NCBI GenBank assembly: GCA_012269745.1
Contig: JAAXJR010000050.1
Span: forward strand, 1-64,000
Direction of reading: 5' to 3'
DNA from: Flavobacteriales bacterium
GTDB lineage: Bacteria > Bacteroidota > Bacteroidia > Flavobacteriales > Schleiferiaceae
DNA: 64,000 nucleotides
The notes beneath the pieces are model-generated. The model was not told the origin of the DNA, searched no databases, and saw only the letters and a program-made list of their open reading frames with translations. Of this stretch, positions 43,021 through 52,900 are shown one piece after another. Every line of letters begins with the position of its first letter. The stretch's first letter is position 1. Position numbers and translations under genes: made by a program.

Positions 43021-44000
43021 TGAAGCGTTTTGCGCTCATTGGTGCGGCAGGATACATTGCGCCACGACATCTAAAAGCCATCGCAGATTGTGGTGGAGTA
43101 CTCGTTGCGGCGTACGATCCTAGCGATAGTGTTGGTCATCTTGATGCCTACTTTCCTGAAGCGGCATTTTTTACAGAATTCGAACGCTTTGATCGTCATT
43201 TGAATAAGCTCAGTGATGCTGGGAAAGGGGTAGATTTTATTTCAATATGCTCCCCAAATTACCTGCACGACAGTCATATTAGATACGCCTTGCGCAGTGG
43301 TGCGCACTGTATTTGTGAGAAGCCGTTGACCCTTCGCCCTTGGAACATTGAAGGTTTAACTAAAGTGAGTCAAAGTACAGGTAATCAAGTTTTTACAATT
43401 CTTCAGTTGCGATTACATGAAAACGTGATAGCGTTGAAGAAAGAGGTTCAAAAGAAACTCCAAGAGGATCCGGAATATGTGTTCGACGTAGATCTGACCT
43501 ACATTACTTCGAGAGGGAATTGGTATTACGCTTCATGGAAGGGTGATGAAGAAAAGAGTGGAGGTATTGCGACCAATATTGGGGTCCATTTCTTCGATAT
43601 GCTTCATTGGATTTTCGGCGATTTAGAGGACCAAAAAGTATATACAAGAACACACGATCGTGCTTCGGGTACCATGTATTTCAAAAACGCGAAGGTGCGT
43701 TGGTTCTTGAGTATCAATGCCGATACACTCCCTGATAGTGTAAAAGGGCAAGGAGGTCGTATTCATCGTTCCTTGAGCTTTGATTCTTGGTCGTTTGATT
43801 TCACCGAAGGCTTCACAGAATTACACAGCACGTCATACAAGCACATCCTAGAAGGTGGAGGTTTTAACGAGAAGGCAGCAGAAGCGGCGATAGAAATCGT
43901 TCACAACATGCGAGAGCAGGAATTGGCCCCATTGGGCGAGGATGCTCACCCACTGGCTAATCTACCTCATGCTGCACACCCGTTCTATCCGAAGAAATAG
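43020..44000 (+). CDS. wbpB: WbpB-type UDP-N-acetyl-glucosaminuronate 3-dehydrogenase (Gfo/Idh/MocA)
   Basis: A 326-residue Gfo/Idh/MocA oxidoreductase. The N-terminal NAD loop is FALIGAAGYIAPRHLKAI, the typical start of WbpB/WlbA proteins. Then come ISICSPNYLH and the catalytic CEKPLTLRP lysine block, with THNIGVHFFDML-type substrate strands (NIGVHFFDMLHWIFGD). WbpB oxidises C3 of UDP-GlcNAcA to give the 3-keto sugar used by the aminotransferase WbpE. Homologues of WbpE, WbpD and WbpI lie 10 kb downstream at 54089-56851. In Porphyromonas the same step feeds the T9SS linking sugar. Confidence 0.85.
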   Translation: MKRFALIGAAGYIAPRHLKAIADCGGVLVAAYDPSDSVGHLDAYFPEAAFFTEFERFDRHLNKLSDAGKGVDFISICSPNYLHDSHIRYALRSGAHCICEKPLTLRPWNIEGLTKVSQSTGNQVFTILQLRLHENVIALKKEVQKKLQEDPEYVFDVDLTYITSRGNWYYASWKGDEEKSGGIATNIGVHFFDMLHWIFGDLEDQKVYTRTHDRASGTMYFKNAKVRWFLSINADTLPDSVKGQGGRIHRSLSFDSWSFDFTEGFTELHSTSYKHILEGGGFNEKAAEAAIEIVHNMREQELAPLGEDAHPLANLPHAAHPFYPKK

Positions 44001-44080
44001 CATTTAAACACCTCTTTACCAATCAGTTAAAGAGTAGTCAATAGTTATTCACACCCGTTTTATTTGGCTGCGTCATTTGT

Positions 44081-44088
44081 TAGATTTG
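44081..44088 (+). promoter_or_regulatory. Candidate -7 element of dnaE promoter
   Basis: TAGATTTG matches TAnnTTTG, 28 bases before the dnaE ATG. A TTTG 14 bases upstream (44063-44066) could serve as the -33 element, although the spacing is short. Confidence 0.4.
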
Positions 44089-44116
44089 AGTATTCAGCTC
44101 AGCTAACAGGATACCT

Positions 44117-47100
44117 ATGTTTTTAATTTTTGATACCGAGACGACCGGTTTCCCAAAAGATTGGAATGCGCCTATCACGGATTTAGACAATTGGCCACGT
44201 GTGGTTCAATTGGCTTGGCAAATCCATGATGAGAAAGGGGCATTGGTCGAGGTTCAAGACCACATTATTTATCCTGACGGTTTCGATATTCCGTTTAATT
44301 CGACGAAAATTCATGGTATTTCTACCGAGCGAGCACGTAATGAAGGTAAGCCACTTGAAGAAGTGCTCGCACTGTTCGAAGCATCCATGGACAAATGTGA
44401 ATACCTCATAGGTCACAACGTCAAATTTGATCTAAACGTCACTGGCTGTGAGTATTACAGGGTGAAAGGAACGAATCCTTTGGACCAAAAGACGCCTGTA
44501 GATTCCTGTACAGAGACTACGGCTGAACTATGCCAGTTGCCTGGTGGACGCGGGGGGAGATATAAGCTTCCAAAGCTCGAGGAGCTCTATTTCCACTTGT
44601 TTAATGAAGGTTTCGCAGAGGCGCACAATGCAGCATTTGACGTCGAGGCCACGGCCCGTGTTTTCTTAGAGTTGGTTCGATTAAATATCATTACACCTGA
44701 GTCTATTGGGAAGGATCAGGAGTTTTTGAATCGATTCAAAACCGCTAACCCTTCAACTATTCAAGCTATAGGTTTAGCAGTAGAGGAGGCGAAGAAAAAA
44801 CGCGCAGAAGGATTAGGAAAGACAGAAGAAGCTACCACAACCACAGCAGCAGCTTCCAACTTGCATGCAGCAGATGTCGAGTTTGCCCATCTACACAACC
44901 ACACCCAGTTTTCTATTCTTCAAGCCACTACTACTGTTGGAGACCTCGTAAGTAATGCGGTGGACAATGGGCAGGCGGGTGTAGCCATTACCGACCTAGG
45001 GAATCTCATGGGAGCATTCCACTTCAATCGAGCGGTAATGAACGTCCCTGGGAATAGAGAAGCCTATGAGCACAATGAAAAGGTCAAAGCTGGAGAGCTT
45101 GATGAGCCGCTCAAAGAATATCCTTTTGTTGGGGTCATTGGCTGTGAATTCTACGTATGTGAGGACCGCCTTGACCGCAGTAAAAAAGACGACGGCTACC
45201 AAATAGTTGTTTTAGCCAAGAATAAGAACGGCTACCACAACCTCGCAAAACTCAGTAGTGAGGGGATGTTAAACGGGTATTACTATGTACCTCGTATCGA
45301 TAAAAGCGTACTACTAGAGCACAAGGAGGACCTCATTGTACTTTCTGGTGGCTTGCGTGGCGAAGTGCAGCATTTGTATTTGAATGTAGGTGAAGCCCAA
45401 GCAAGAGCAGCACTAGAATGGTGGCACGAGCATTTTGGTGAAGATTTCTACCTCGAACTAAACCGACACGGGCTGGACGAGGAAGATCACGTGAATCTTC
45501 AGCTATTAAAATACGCCAAAGAGTACGGTATTAGATATATCGCAGCCAACAATACGTTCTACCTGACGCAGGACAATGCGGACGCTCATGATATTTTGCT
45601 TTGTGTGAAAGAGGGCGCGCAAAAGAGCACACCTATTGGTCGAGGTCGAGGATTCCGTTACGGTTTCCCGAACCAAGAGTTCTACTTCAAGAGTAAGGAA
45701 GAGATGGTGGAATTGTTCTCAGATTTACCTGAGGCACTGACTACTACTAAAGAGATTTTGGATAAGGTGGAGCTATATCCACTTGAGCGTAATGTACTCC
45801 TTCCAGCCTTTGATATCCCGGAACAGTTCCAGGATCCTCAAGATGCTGTAGACGGTGGGCAACGCGGTGAGAACGCCTACCTCAGGCATTTGACCTACGA
45901 AGGTGCGAAAGCACGTTATGGGGAAATTACTCCAGAAATTGACGAGCGCTTGGACTTCGAATTAGAGACTATTGCCCGTACGGGGTATCCAGGGTATTTC
46001 TTGATTGTACAAGATTTCTGTGAGGCGGCACGCCAAATGGGCGTTAGTGTAGGTCCTGGCCGTGGTTCGGCAGCGGGTTCTGCAGTAGCCTATGCGACGG
46101 GAATTACGAATGTGGATCCGATTAAGTACGACCTTCTATTCGAGCGTTTCTTGAACCCGGAACGTGTATCACTTCCCGATATCGATATCGATTTTGACGA
46201 CGAGGGGCGTGATAAGGTCATTCAGTACGTGATTGATAAATACGGTGCGCCTCAGGTAGCACAGATCATTACCTACGGTACTATGGCGGCTAAGAGCTCC
46301 ATTAGAGATGCTGGTCGTGTTTTAGAATTGCCTTTGCCTGATACTGACCGCATTGCCAAGCTCATCCCAGATATGACCAAACTGAAGAAGCTTTGGGCAC
46401 TGGACGACAAAGGCCTAAGAAGCAAATTTGGTTCTGAAGAAGCCTCTTTAGTGATTCAACTGAAAGAATTATCAGAAGGAAATACGCTGGAAGCGACTAC
46501 AATTAACCAAGCCCGAGTTTTAGAGGGTTCGGTACGAAACACGGGTATTCACGCCTGTGGTGTGATCATTACCCCAAGTGATATCCGTGAGCTCGTTCCT
46601 GTGGCGCGGGCCAAGGATAGCGAGATGTGGTGTACGCAGTTTGACAACTCTGTGGTAGAAGATGCCGGTTTGCTGAAGATGGATTTCTTGGGACTTCGTA
46701 CGCTGACCATCATTAAAGAAGCTTGTCGATTGGTCAAGCAACGTCACGGGGTAGAATTGGACCCAGATAGCTTCCCATTAGACGATACCAAGACGTATGA
46801 GCTTTTCCAACGCGGCGAAACTGTCGGCATTTTCCAGTACGAGAGTGCGGGTATGCAGAAGTATCTGAAGGAGCTCAAGCCTACTGAATTTGCCGATCTC
46901 ATTGCGATGAACGCCCTATACCGCCCAGGTCCTCTGGAATACATCCCAGAGTTTATTGACCGTAAACACGGTAGAAAGGAGATTACCTATGACCTTGATG
47001 CCATGGAGGGTAAGCTCAAGGAGACCTACGGAATTACCGTCTATCAGGAGCAAGTAATGTTGTTGTCGCAGGAATTGGCAGGCTTTACCAAGGGTCAGGC

Positions 47101-48505
47101 CGATATGCTTCGTAAGGGGATGGGTAAGAAGAAGAAGGACATCATTGATATGCTCAAGCCCATGTTCTTGGACGGTGGTGAAGAGCGTGGACACAATAGA
47201 GATGTACTTGAGAAAGTTTGGAAGGACTGGGAAGCCTTTGCTTCTTACGCCTTTAACAAATCGCACTCAACGTGTTATGCGTGGGTAGCCTACCAGACGG
47301 CGTATCTAAAAGCACATTACCCGGCCGAATTTATGGCCTCAGTATTGTCCAACAACATGTCTGATCTCAAAGCGGTGACCTTCTTCATGGAAGAGTGTCG
47401 TCGTATCGATGTACCCGTTTTGGGGCCTTCGGTCAACGAGAGTTTGCTTCGCTTTAGCGTAAATAATGAAGGTGCAGTCCGATTCGGAATGGGCGGTATG
47501 AAAGGCGTTGGAGAGAACGCTGTTCGCGAGATCATTGCCAAAAGGGAAGAGGGCGGTCAGTTTAAGGACCTCTTTGATCTCCTAGAACGAATTGACCTTC
47601 GACAAGCCAACAGAAAAACCATAGAGTGTCTCATTTTGGGCGGTGCTATGGACGATTTTCCAAATACCCACCGCGCCATGTACTTCTCAGAAGAGGAAGG
47701 AGGCCGCAGTTTTGTTGAGAAGGCCATCAAATACGTACAAAACAAGAAAAACGATGCAGAGAGCGCTCAGGCCTCTCTGTTCGGCGAAGGATCGGGAGAA
47801 GAGCTTCCTCCTCCCAAGATGCCAGAGGTCACCGAATGGCCGACTATCGTGGCCTTGAAAAAGGAAAAAGAGATCAATGGGATGTACCTCAGTTCCCATC
47901 CTTTGGACGATTACAGAACTGAAATTCAATATTTCTGTACCGCGGAATTGAACCGACTGAACAACCCTGAGAGCATCATGGGGCGCGACGTTTTTGTAGC
48001 AGGAATTGTCACCGAAGCACAGCACCGTATCTCTAAAATGGGTAAGGGCTGGGGCATTTTCCGACTGGAGGATTTCCGTGGCGATTATGAATTCAAAATG
48101 TTCGGTGAAGATTACCTGAAATTCCGTCATTTCTTCGAGAACGAGCAGCTACTCTTTATCAAAGCACGCGGTCGCAAATTCAACCAGCGCCAGGGTGAAG
48201 GCTTCATTGAACGCCTGAGCGTGGATGTCGCCGATGTAAAACTGCTGCAAGATGTGCTTGAAGAGCAGAGTAAATCGTTAGAAATCAAGCTAGACCTTGC
48301 CGCCCTTGATACAGGCCTAGTAGATAAGGTGCATGATCTATTAGAAATGCACCCAGGGAAAAAGCGTGTGAAATTGCACATCGTAGATATTGAAGAACAA
48401 TTGGACATTAAACTCCCAGTAAAGGAGCGTAAAGTCAACATTAGCAAAGATTTATTGGTAGCTTTAGAATTAGATCCATTGCTCCACCCAAAAATCAACA
48501 GTTAA
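44117..48505 (+). CDS. dnaE: DNA polymerase III alpha subunit fused to N-terminal 3'-5' exonuclease
   Basis: A 1462-residue replicative polymerase. Residues 1-195 are a DnaQ-like DEDD exonuclease (FDTETTG near 5-11, HNVKFDLN near 98, HNAAFDVEAT near 170). A short Thr/Ala linker leads to the PHP domain (HLHNHTQFS at about 257-265), the palm with catalytic aspartates PDIDIDFDDEGRD near 688-700, fingers, a helix-hairpin-helix region, and a C-terminal OB fold (about 1285-1355). Proofreading and synthesis are thus in one chain, unlike E. coli. It shares its last base with the next gene start (TAATG). Confidence 0.95.
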   Translation: MFLIFDTETTGFPKDWNAPITDLDNWPRVVQLAWQIHDEKGALVEVQDHIIYPDGFDIPFNSTKIHGISTERARNEGKPLEEVLALFEASMDKCEYLIGHNVKFDLNVTGCEYYRVKGTNPLDQKTPVDSCTETTAELCQLPGGRGGRYKLPKLEELYFHLFNEGFAEAHNAAFDVEATARVFLELVRLNIITPESIGKDQEFLNRFKTANPSTIQAIGLAVEEAKKKRAEGLGKTEEATTTTAAASNLHAADVEFAHLHNHTQFSILQATTTVGDLVSNAVDNGQAGVAITDLGNLMGAFHFNRAVMNVPGNREAYEHNEKVKAGELDEPLKEYPFVGVIGCEFYVCEDRLDRSKKDDGYQIVVLAKNKNGYHNLAKLSSEGMLNGYYYVPRIDKSVLLEHKEDLIVLSGGLRGEVQHLYLNVGEAQARAALEWWHEHFGEDFYLELNRHGLDEEDHVNLQLLKYAKEYGIRYIAANNTFYLTQDNADAHDILLCVKEGAQKSTPIGRGRGFRYGFPNQEFYFKSKEEMVELFSDLPEALTTTKEILDKVELYPLERNVLLPAFDIPEQFQDPQDAVDGGQRGENAYLRHLTYEGAKARYGEITPEIDERLDFELETIARTGYPGYFLIVQDFCEAARQMGVSVGPGRGSAAGSAVAYATGITNVDPIKYDLLFERFLNPERVSLPDIDIDFDDEGRDKVIQYVIDKYGAPQVAQIITYGTMAAKSSIRDAGRVLELPLPDTDRIAKLIPDMTKLKKLWALDDKGLRSKFGSEEASLVIQLKELSEGNTLEATTINQARVLEGSVRNTGIHACGVIITPSDIRELVPVARAKDSEMWCTQFDNSVVEDAGLLKMDFLGLRTLTIIKEACRLVKQRHGVELDPDSFPLDDTKTYELFQRGETVGIFQYESAGMQKYLKELKPTEFADLIAMNALYRPGPLEYIPEFIDRKHGRKEITYDLDAMEGKLKETYGITVYQEQVMLLSQELAGFTKGQADMLRKGMGKKKKDIIDMLKPMFLDGGEERGHNRDVLEKVWKDWEAFASYAFNKSHSTCYAWVAYQTAYLKAHYPAEFMASVLSNNMSDLKAVTFFMEECRRIDVPVLGPSVNESLLRFSVNNEGAVRFGMGGMKGVGENAVREIIAKREEGGQFKDLFDLLERIDLRQANRKTIECLILGGAMDDFPNTHRAMYFSEEEGGRSFVEKAIKYVQNKKNDAESAQASLFGEGSGEELPPPKMPEVTEWPTIVALKKEKEINGMYLSSHPLDDYRTEIQYFCTAELNRLNNPESIMGRDVFVAGIVTEAQHRISKMGKGWGIFRLEDFRGDYEFKMFGEDYLKFRHFFENEQLLFIKARGRKFNQRQGEGFIERLSVDVADVKLLQDVLEEQSKSLEIKLDLAALDTGLVDKVHDLLEMHPGKKRVKLHIVDIEEQLDIKLPVKERKVNISKDLLVALELDPLLHPKINS

Positions 48506-49317
48506 TGAAAGTTTTCAAGGTCTTCATCCTCGCCATGGCTGTACAATTCGCACAAGCTCAAGTGAATTGTGTCACTACAGGTGATCAGTTGGGTCCTTAT
48601 TTTAAGTGGGGCGCTCCGTACATCTCAAACGACACCTTGGCGCCGGGTATTTTGGATACCACGCGTTCTTTAGAGCTGACTTTTTACGTGAGCTACGATT
48701 GTGATACCGTTGATCTAGACACGTTGCCTTCGACGTATACCTTACAGATTTGGCACGCCAACGACACTGGTGCGTATAGCAATGTCGACGGCAACCCGAA
48801 TAATTACGATTATCGCGGAGAACTAGAGCTTACGGGCTATTCAACCACTTTGCACACCACATTGCCGGGCATTTATCCCAACCGTCCTTCGCACATTCAC
48901 ATTAAGGGCTATCTGACAGACGCACATTTTACGGACACCATCATTACACAACTCTACTTCGAAGGAGATTCACTGATACCCTTTGATGGCGCGATGAATA
49001 TGCCCGAAAGATGGATTCGATTGGATACTGTAAAGGAGAATGGGTATAAAGGAGAGTTCGCCTTTGGCTTGTCCTATATAGTAGGGGTGGAGGAAGCAGC
49101 TGGCCCAGTCAAGAGATTGTACCCAAATCCTTCAACGGGCCTAATTAACATCGAAATGCAGGACAAGGGAGTAATTACCCTGACCAATTTAACAGGTCAA
49201 ATTGTACATCACCAATGGTTAGAGCAAGGTGAGAGTAGACTTGATTTAAGGCAACTACCCAAAGGAGTGTATGTACTGCGTAGTGAAGGCGTTGCAAGGC
49301 GATTTGTCCTTAAATAG
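48505..49317 (+). CDS. Secreted intradiol-dioxygenase-like protein with T9SS type A sorting domain
   Basis: A 270-residue protein with signal peptide MKVFKVFILAMAVQFAQAQ. Residues 22-165 follow the intradiol ring-cleavage dioxygenase pattern: GDQLGPYFKWGAPYISND, QIWHANDTGAYS, YRGELELTG, TTLPGIYPNRPSHIHIK and TQLYFEGD. All four expected non-heme Fe(III) ligands are present: Tyr91, Tyr124, His130 and His132. Residues 203-270 are a T9SS type A sorting domain (RLYPNPSTGLINIE ... LPKGVYVLRS ... RRFVLK). It is therefore predicted to be an exported or surface-bound catechol-type dioxygenase. It starts on the last base of the dnaE stop. Confidence 0.85.
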   Translation: MKVFKVFILAMAVQFAQAQVNCVTTGDQLGPYFKWGAPYISNDTLAPGILDTTRSLELTFYVSYDCDTVDLDTLPSTYTLQIWHANDTGAYSNVDGNPNNYDYRGELELTGYSTTLHTTLPGIYPNRPSHIHIKGYLTDAHFTDTIITQLYFEGDSLIPFDGAMNMPERWIRLDTVKENGYKGEFAFGLSYIVGVEEAAGPVKRLYPNPSTGLINIEMQDKGVITLTNLTGQIVHHQWLEQGESRLDLRQLPKGVYVLRSEGVARRFVLK

Positions 49318-49392
49318 CTTTCGTGAACTACGTGTGGAAAACATAGATGAGCTCATAGGCGAAGCCTATCGCATCAGGCGGTAAATTGGCCT

Positions 49393-49400
49393 TACATTTG
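49393..49400 (+). promoter_or_regulatory. Candidate -7 element of trxA promoter
   Basis: TACATTTG matches TAnnTTTG, 27 bases before the trxA ATG; an AAGAAAAAGAAA purine stretch lies between them. No clear -33 TTG is present. Confidence 0.45.
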
Positions 49401-49427
49401 ATAGAAGAAAAAGAAATACATTTTATT

Positions 49428-49745
49428 ATGGCACTCGAAATAACAGAAGCAAACTTTGAAGAAGTAGTAATGAAGTCAGACAAGCCAGTATTGGTAGATT
49501 TCTGGGCTGAATGGTGTGGACCATGTCGCATGGTTGGACCAGTAGTTGACGAATTGGCTGGCGATTACGAAGGCAAAGCAGTTGTAGGTAAACTTAACGT
49601 AGATACTGACGGTGCCGTAGCACAACAGTTCGGTGTACGTAACATCCCAACACTACTTGTATTCAAGAACGGTGAGATCGTTGATAAGCAAGTGGGCGCT
49701 ACAAGCAAGCAAGTGCTAGCAGCTAAGCTAGACGGCGCTATGTAA
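49428..49745 (+). CDS. trxA: Thioredoxin
   Basis: A 105-residue thioredoxin with the redox motif WCGPC in VDFWAEWCGPCRMVGP, the cis-proline segment VRNIPTLLVFKNGE and the usual C-terminal helix. It reduces cytoplasmic disulfides with electrons from thioredoxin reductase. A frame opens 42 bases upstream, but ATG 49428 gives the typical length and N terminus (MALEITEANFEEVV). A strong GC-rich terminator follows. Confidence 0.96.
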   Translation: MALEITEANFEEVVMKSDKPVLVDFWAEWCGPCRMVGPVVDELAGDYEGKAVVGKLNVDTDGAVAQQFGVRNIPTLLVFKNGEIVDKQVGATSKQVLAAKLDGAM

Positions 49746-49771
49746 GAAGTAGCGAGATAAAATTTTCTCAT

Positions 49772-49810
49772 AACACCCCCGCGGGCGCAGCCCGCGGGGG
49801 TGTTTTTTTT
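49772..49810 (+). terminator. Rho-independent terminator of trxA
   Basis: A 15-bp perfect stem (AACACCCCCGCGGGC with GCCCGCGGGGGTGTT) has a GCA loop and ends in eight T. It is the strongest hairpin seen in the window. Confidence 0.92.
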
Positions 49811-49924
49811 CTCCGACACTCCCAATGTGAATAGGTTTTAGTTCTTCACAATCTTTGTATCCCAACATAGCTAAAGGCAATTTGATAGTAGTGGCAATAA
49901 AGCTGCTATTTAACCCTAATCGCT

Positions 49925-52900
49925 ATGATAAAATCAACCCTATTTAGGACATGGCTTGTCCTTATGCTCCTGCCTGTGGTGCATCGCGCACAGGTAGTCG
50001 ATTCTTCGCAGTACATGTACGCTGCACTTCCTGATGCATTATTTCCAAGCGGGTTCTTGCACGATCAAAGTTTCCTTCGTGATTTGCACGAAGGCACCGA
50101 TTACGATTTGCATCTTTTTGACGGTTCTATTCCTGGAAAAATGAACTCGAAAAGGCACGGTGAGCTGGCTTACAACGACTTGTATTTGAGCCAGCGCATT
50201 AAGAACGGCCGACTTTTTGGAACGTCCCCGTTAAAGTTGAAGCCCTGGCCTGAATTCGAACGCCAAAGCAAGGCTCAGGATACCTTAGGCGTAGATATTA
50301 GCCTTTATTTGAATTGGTTCGAGGTACATGAATTGGATACCAATGCCTTAGCCAATGGATGGCTGTATTACGATAATGATCAGGTTACGTTGATGCCCAA
50401 CAAGCTGTGGTTAGATGCCGCGCAAACGGCACAATGGAATACGCCAAGCCCTATGGATAGTGCGCGCAAGGCGGTTCAAGAGTTTGATGTGTTCTTTGGT
50501 GGAACGAATTCCGTAGCGCACTACATCAGCGGCCAATCGGTCACCCTGACCTTTTCTTTGATGGATTACCTCGTGCAAAGCAACAGAACCTTGCCCACAG
50601 ATTTCTACTTGGATTTAGGGGACGGACAAGGGTTCCGTAAGGTGTCAATCAATCAGAAAGTCCAAGCTACGTTCTCAACGACATCTACAGTGAGCGAATT
50701 GATTCATAAAGACTTGGCCATTCGAATACGCTACAACAACAAATGGTTAGAAACGAGATTTCAGATCCCGTTGATATTCAATGTAAGTGTTCCAGATCTT
50801 GTTTTGCACACTGATAGCTTGGATTCGCCGAATTGTTACACAAAGAAAGCACCGAAAAAGGATGCGAGCATTACCGTTAAATATGCTAACAAGGGATTGG
50901 GCTTACAAAAGCCGGTAGTCCTTGTGGAAGGCTTTGAAAGCTCTTTGCAGCCTTATGGACTCATCAGCTATGAAGGTTTGTCTAGTGGTGTCATATTGAA
51001 TGAAAATGACGAGCAGGTGTACCAGCAGATGGAGAAATTGGCTTGGCTGTACGATTCCCTCCACGGCGCCGGCTACGATATCGTTCATGTCGATTTTAAA
51101 GAAAGTAAGCAAAGTATTGAAGATAACACTGTAAGCTTGATCCGCGCATTACATTGGGTCAATAGCCAAGGTGCTGATGAGCCAGCTATCGTGGTTGGCG
51201 CATCCATGGGAGGTCTCATTGCGCGTGCTGCACTCTTAGAACTAGAACGCTATGACTGTTGCCAAAATATCAGTGCATATGGCACCTTTGATACGCCGCA
51301 CGACGGTGCATTTGTACCTCTAGGCATACAAATGGGAGCGAAACGTATGGAGGAACTAACGACTATTTTATGGACTTGGTCGTTGGTTCAGACGTGGTCG
51401 AAGGCGCTAAATTCTCCCACCTCACGTCAGATGCTCATTGATCATTTAGATCCTTCGGCGAGAAGTGAACGTGCAGATCTCGTTGCTTTTTACAATGGTG
51501 AGCAGCCAAAAACGGTTCGCAGATTTGCCATCTCCAACGGTTCTGATCTCAATGTCAGTGCGCCTTTGGCGGATGGGGATGATATCATTGCTCAATGGGG
51601 TAGCAAGAAAAAAGTCACTTATAAGCACCGCGTACATACGCATATGGATAGCCTACAATTCAACAAGAGTGGGGGGGATAAGCGTGATGTTATTGGCTAT
51701 GGAGCGAGCATAGAAGGGATGAACAGTGCAAGTAATTTTCTGTATTATGGACACAATATCTTGAGCAATACGCTGAATTTCAGAAAAATCAAGTTTTTCA
51801 GCAAGTTCAATGCCCGAAAGACACTCTGGGTAAAGCGTTTAGACAATTGGAACGTTATAAAATCGGCAGATGCAGATAAGGCCATTGTTCATATCCAGCA
51901 AACCAGCAACAACCAATTAAATCGTATTCACCAGGCCATACAAGGGAATGCTTCGAAGCTTGATAAGAAGAGTTTCTATCACGATTACATCGAAGCTCCG
52001 GGTTCTTCCACAAATTCAGCTATGGCATTCGGTGCGATGTGGAATTCAGAAGTCCTCAGTCCTTCACATACCTTTATTCCGGCTTTTAGCGCATTAAACG
52101 TAGGAGAGAAGTATGCCTCTCAAAGTTTCCGCGGCCGAATGGACATTATCCCATTCCACTCCTACATTAGTCCTGGATTAGTAGATGATGCTGCCGGCGC
52201 CAATCAATCGCATATTTACACGGATGAGGACATCATCCAATATGCGTTACATTCATTCGCCGGTGTACACCAAGAGATTGGGACCAATGGTGTGTTAAAA
52301 ACCGATTTCAACATTGCCAAACAGTACAATACCTACGGCACTTATCCATCGCATATTGAAGCATTAGAAGTGGCGAGCGGAGTAACTCTTACTATTGGAA
52401 ATCAGGGATTTGTAGGAAATTCTAATGTGCCTGCCGACGGTGATCAAAATCTAGAGGTCTTCGTGGGCAATGGGTGTATTCAAGGCGAACTTCGCATTAA
52501 AGGAACCCTGAGAATTGGCGATATCCCAGGTCATTTTGCGACCCTTCGAATCAACAAGGGAAGTACGCTCGTGCTCGATAAAAACAGTTCCTTGTCCATA
52601 GGGCCAGGCAGCGAATTAATTATCGAAGAAGGCGCTACAATGATCATTCAACCCGGTGCTTCGATTGACTGGAACGACGGTGCCATCACTCTAGAAGGTA
52701 CACTGAATATGGACAGCGGTGTCGATTTTTTACCTGTTGGATCTGGCACGCTAACCTTTGCTAAAGACGGAGTGATCAGTCCGCAAAGCACTGGAACTAT
52801 TCGCGTAGAGCAGAGTAGGGTAAACATCAAAAACCTGCAGTATTTGACAGTGAACCTCGCCGCAGTAGAGTTTAATGAATGTACGGTCGTGTTTTATGAT

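Noticed and set aside
47687-48130. 147-residue minus-strand frame inside dnaE
   Set aside because: Lies over a conserved polymerase region; no family features on the minus strand.
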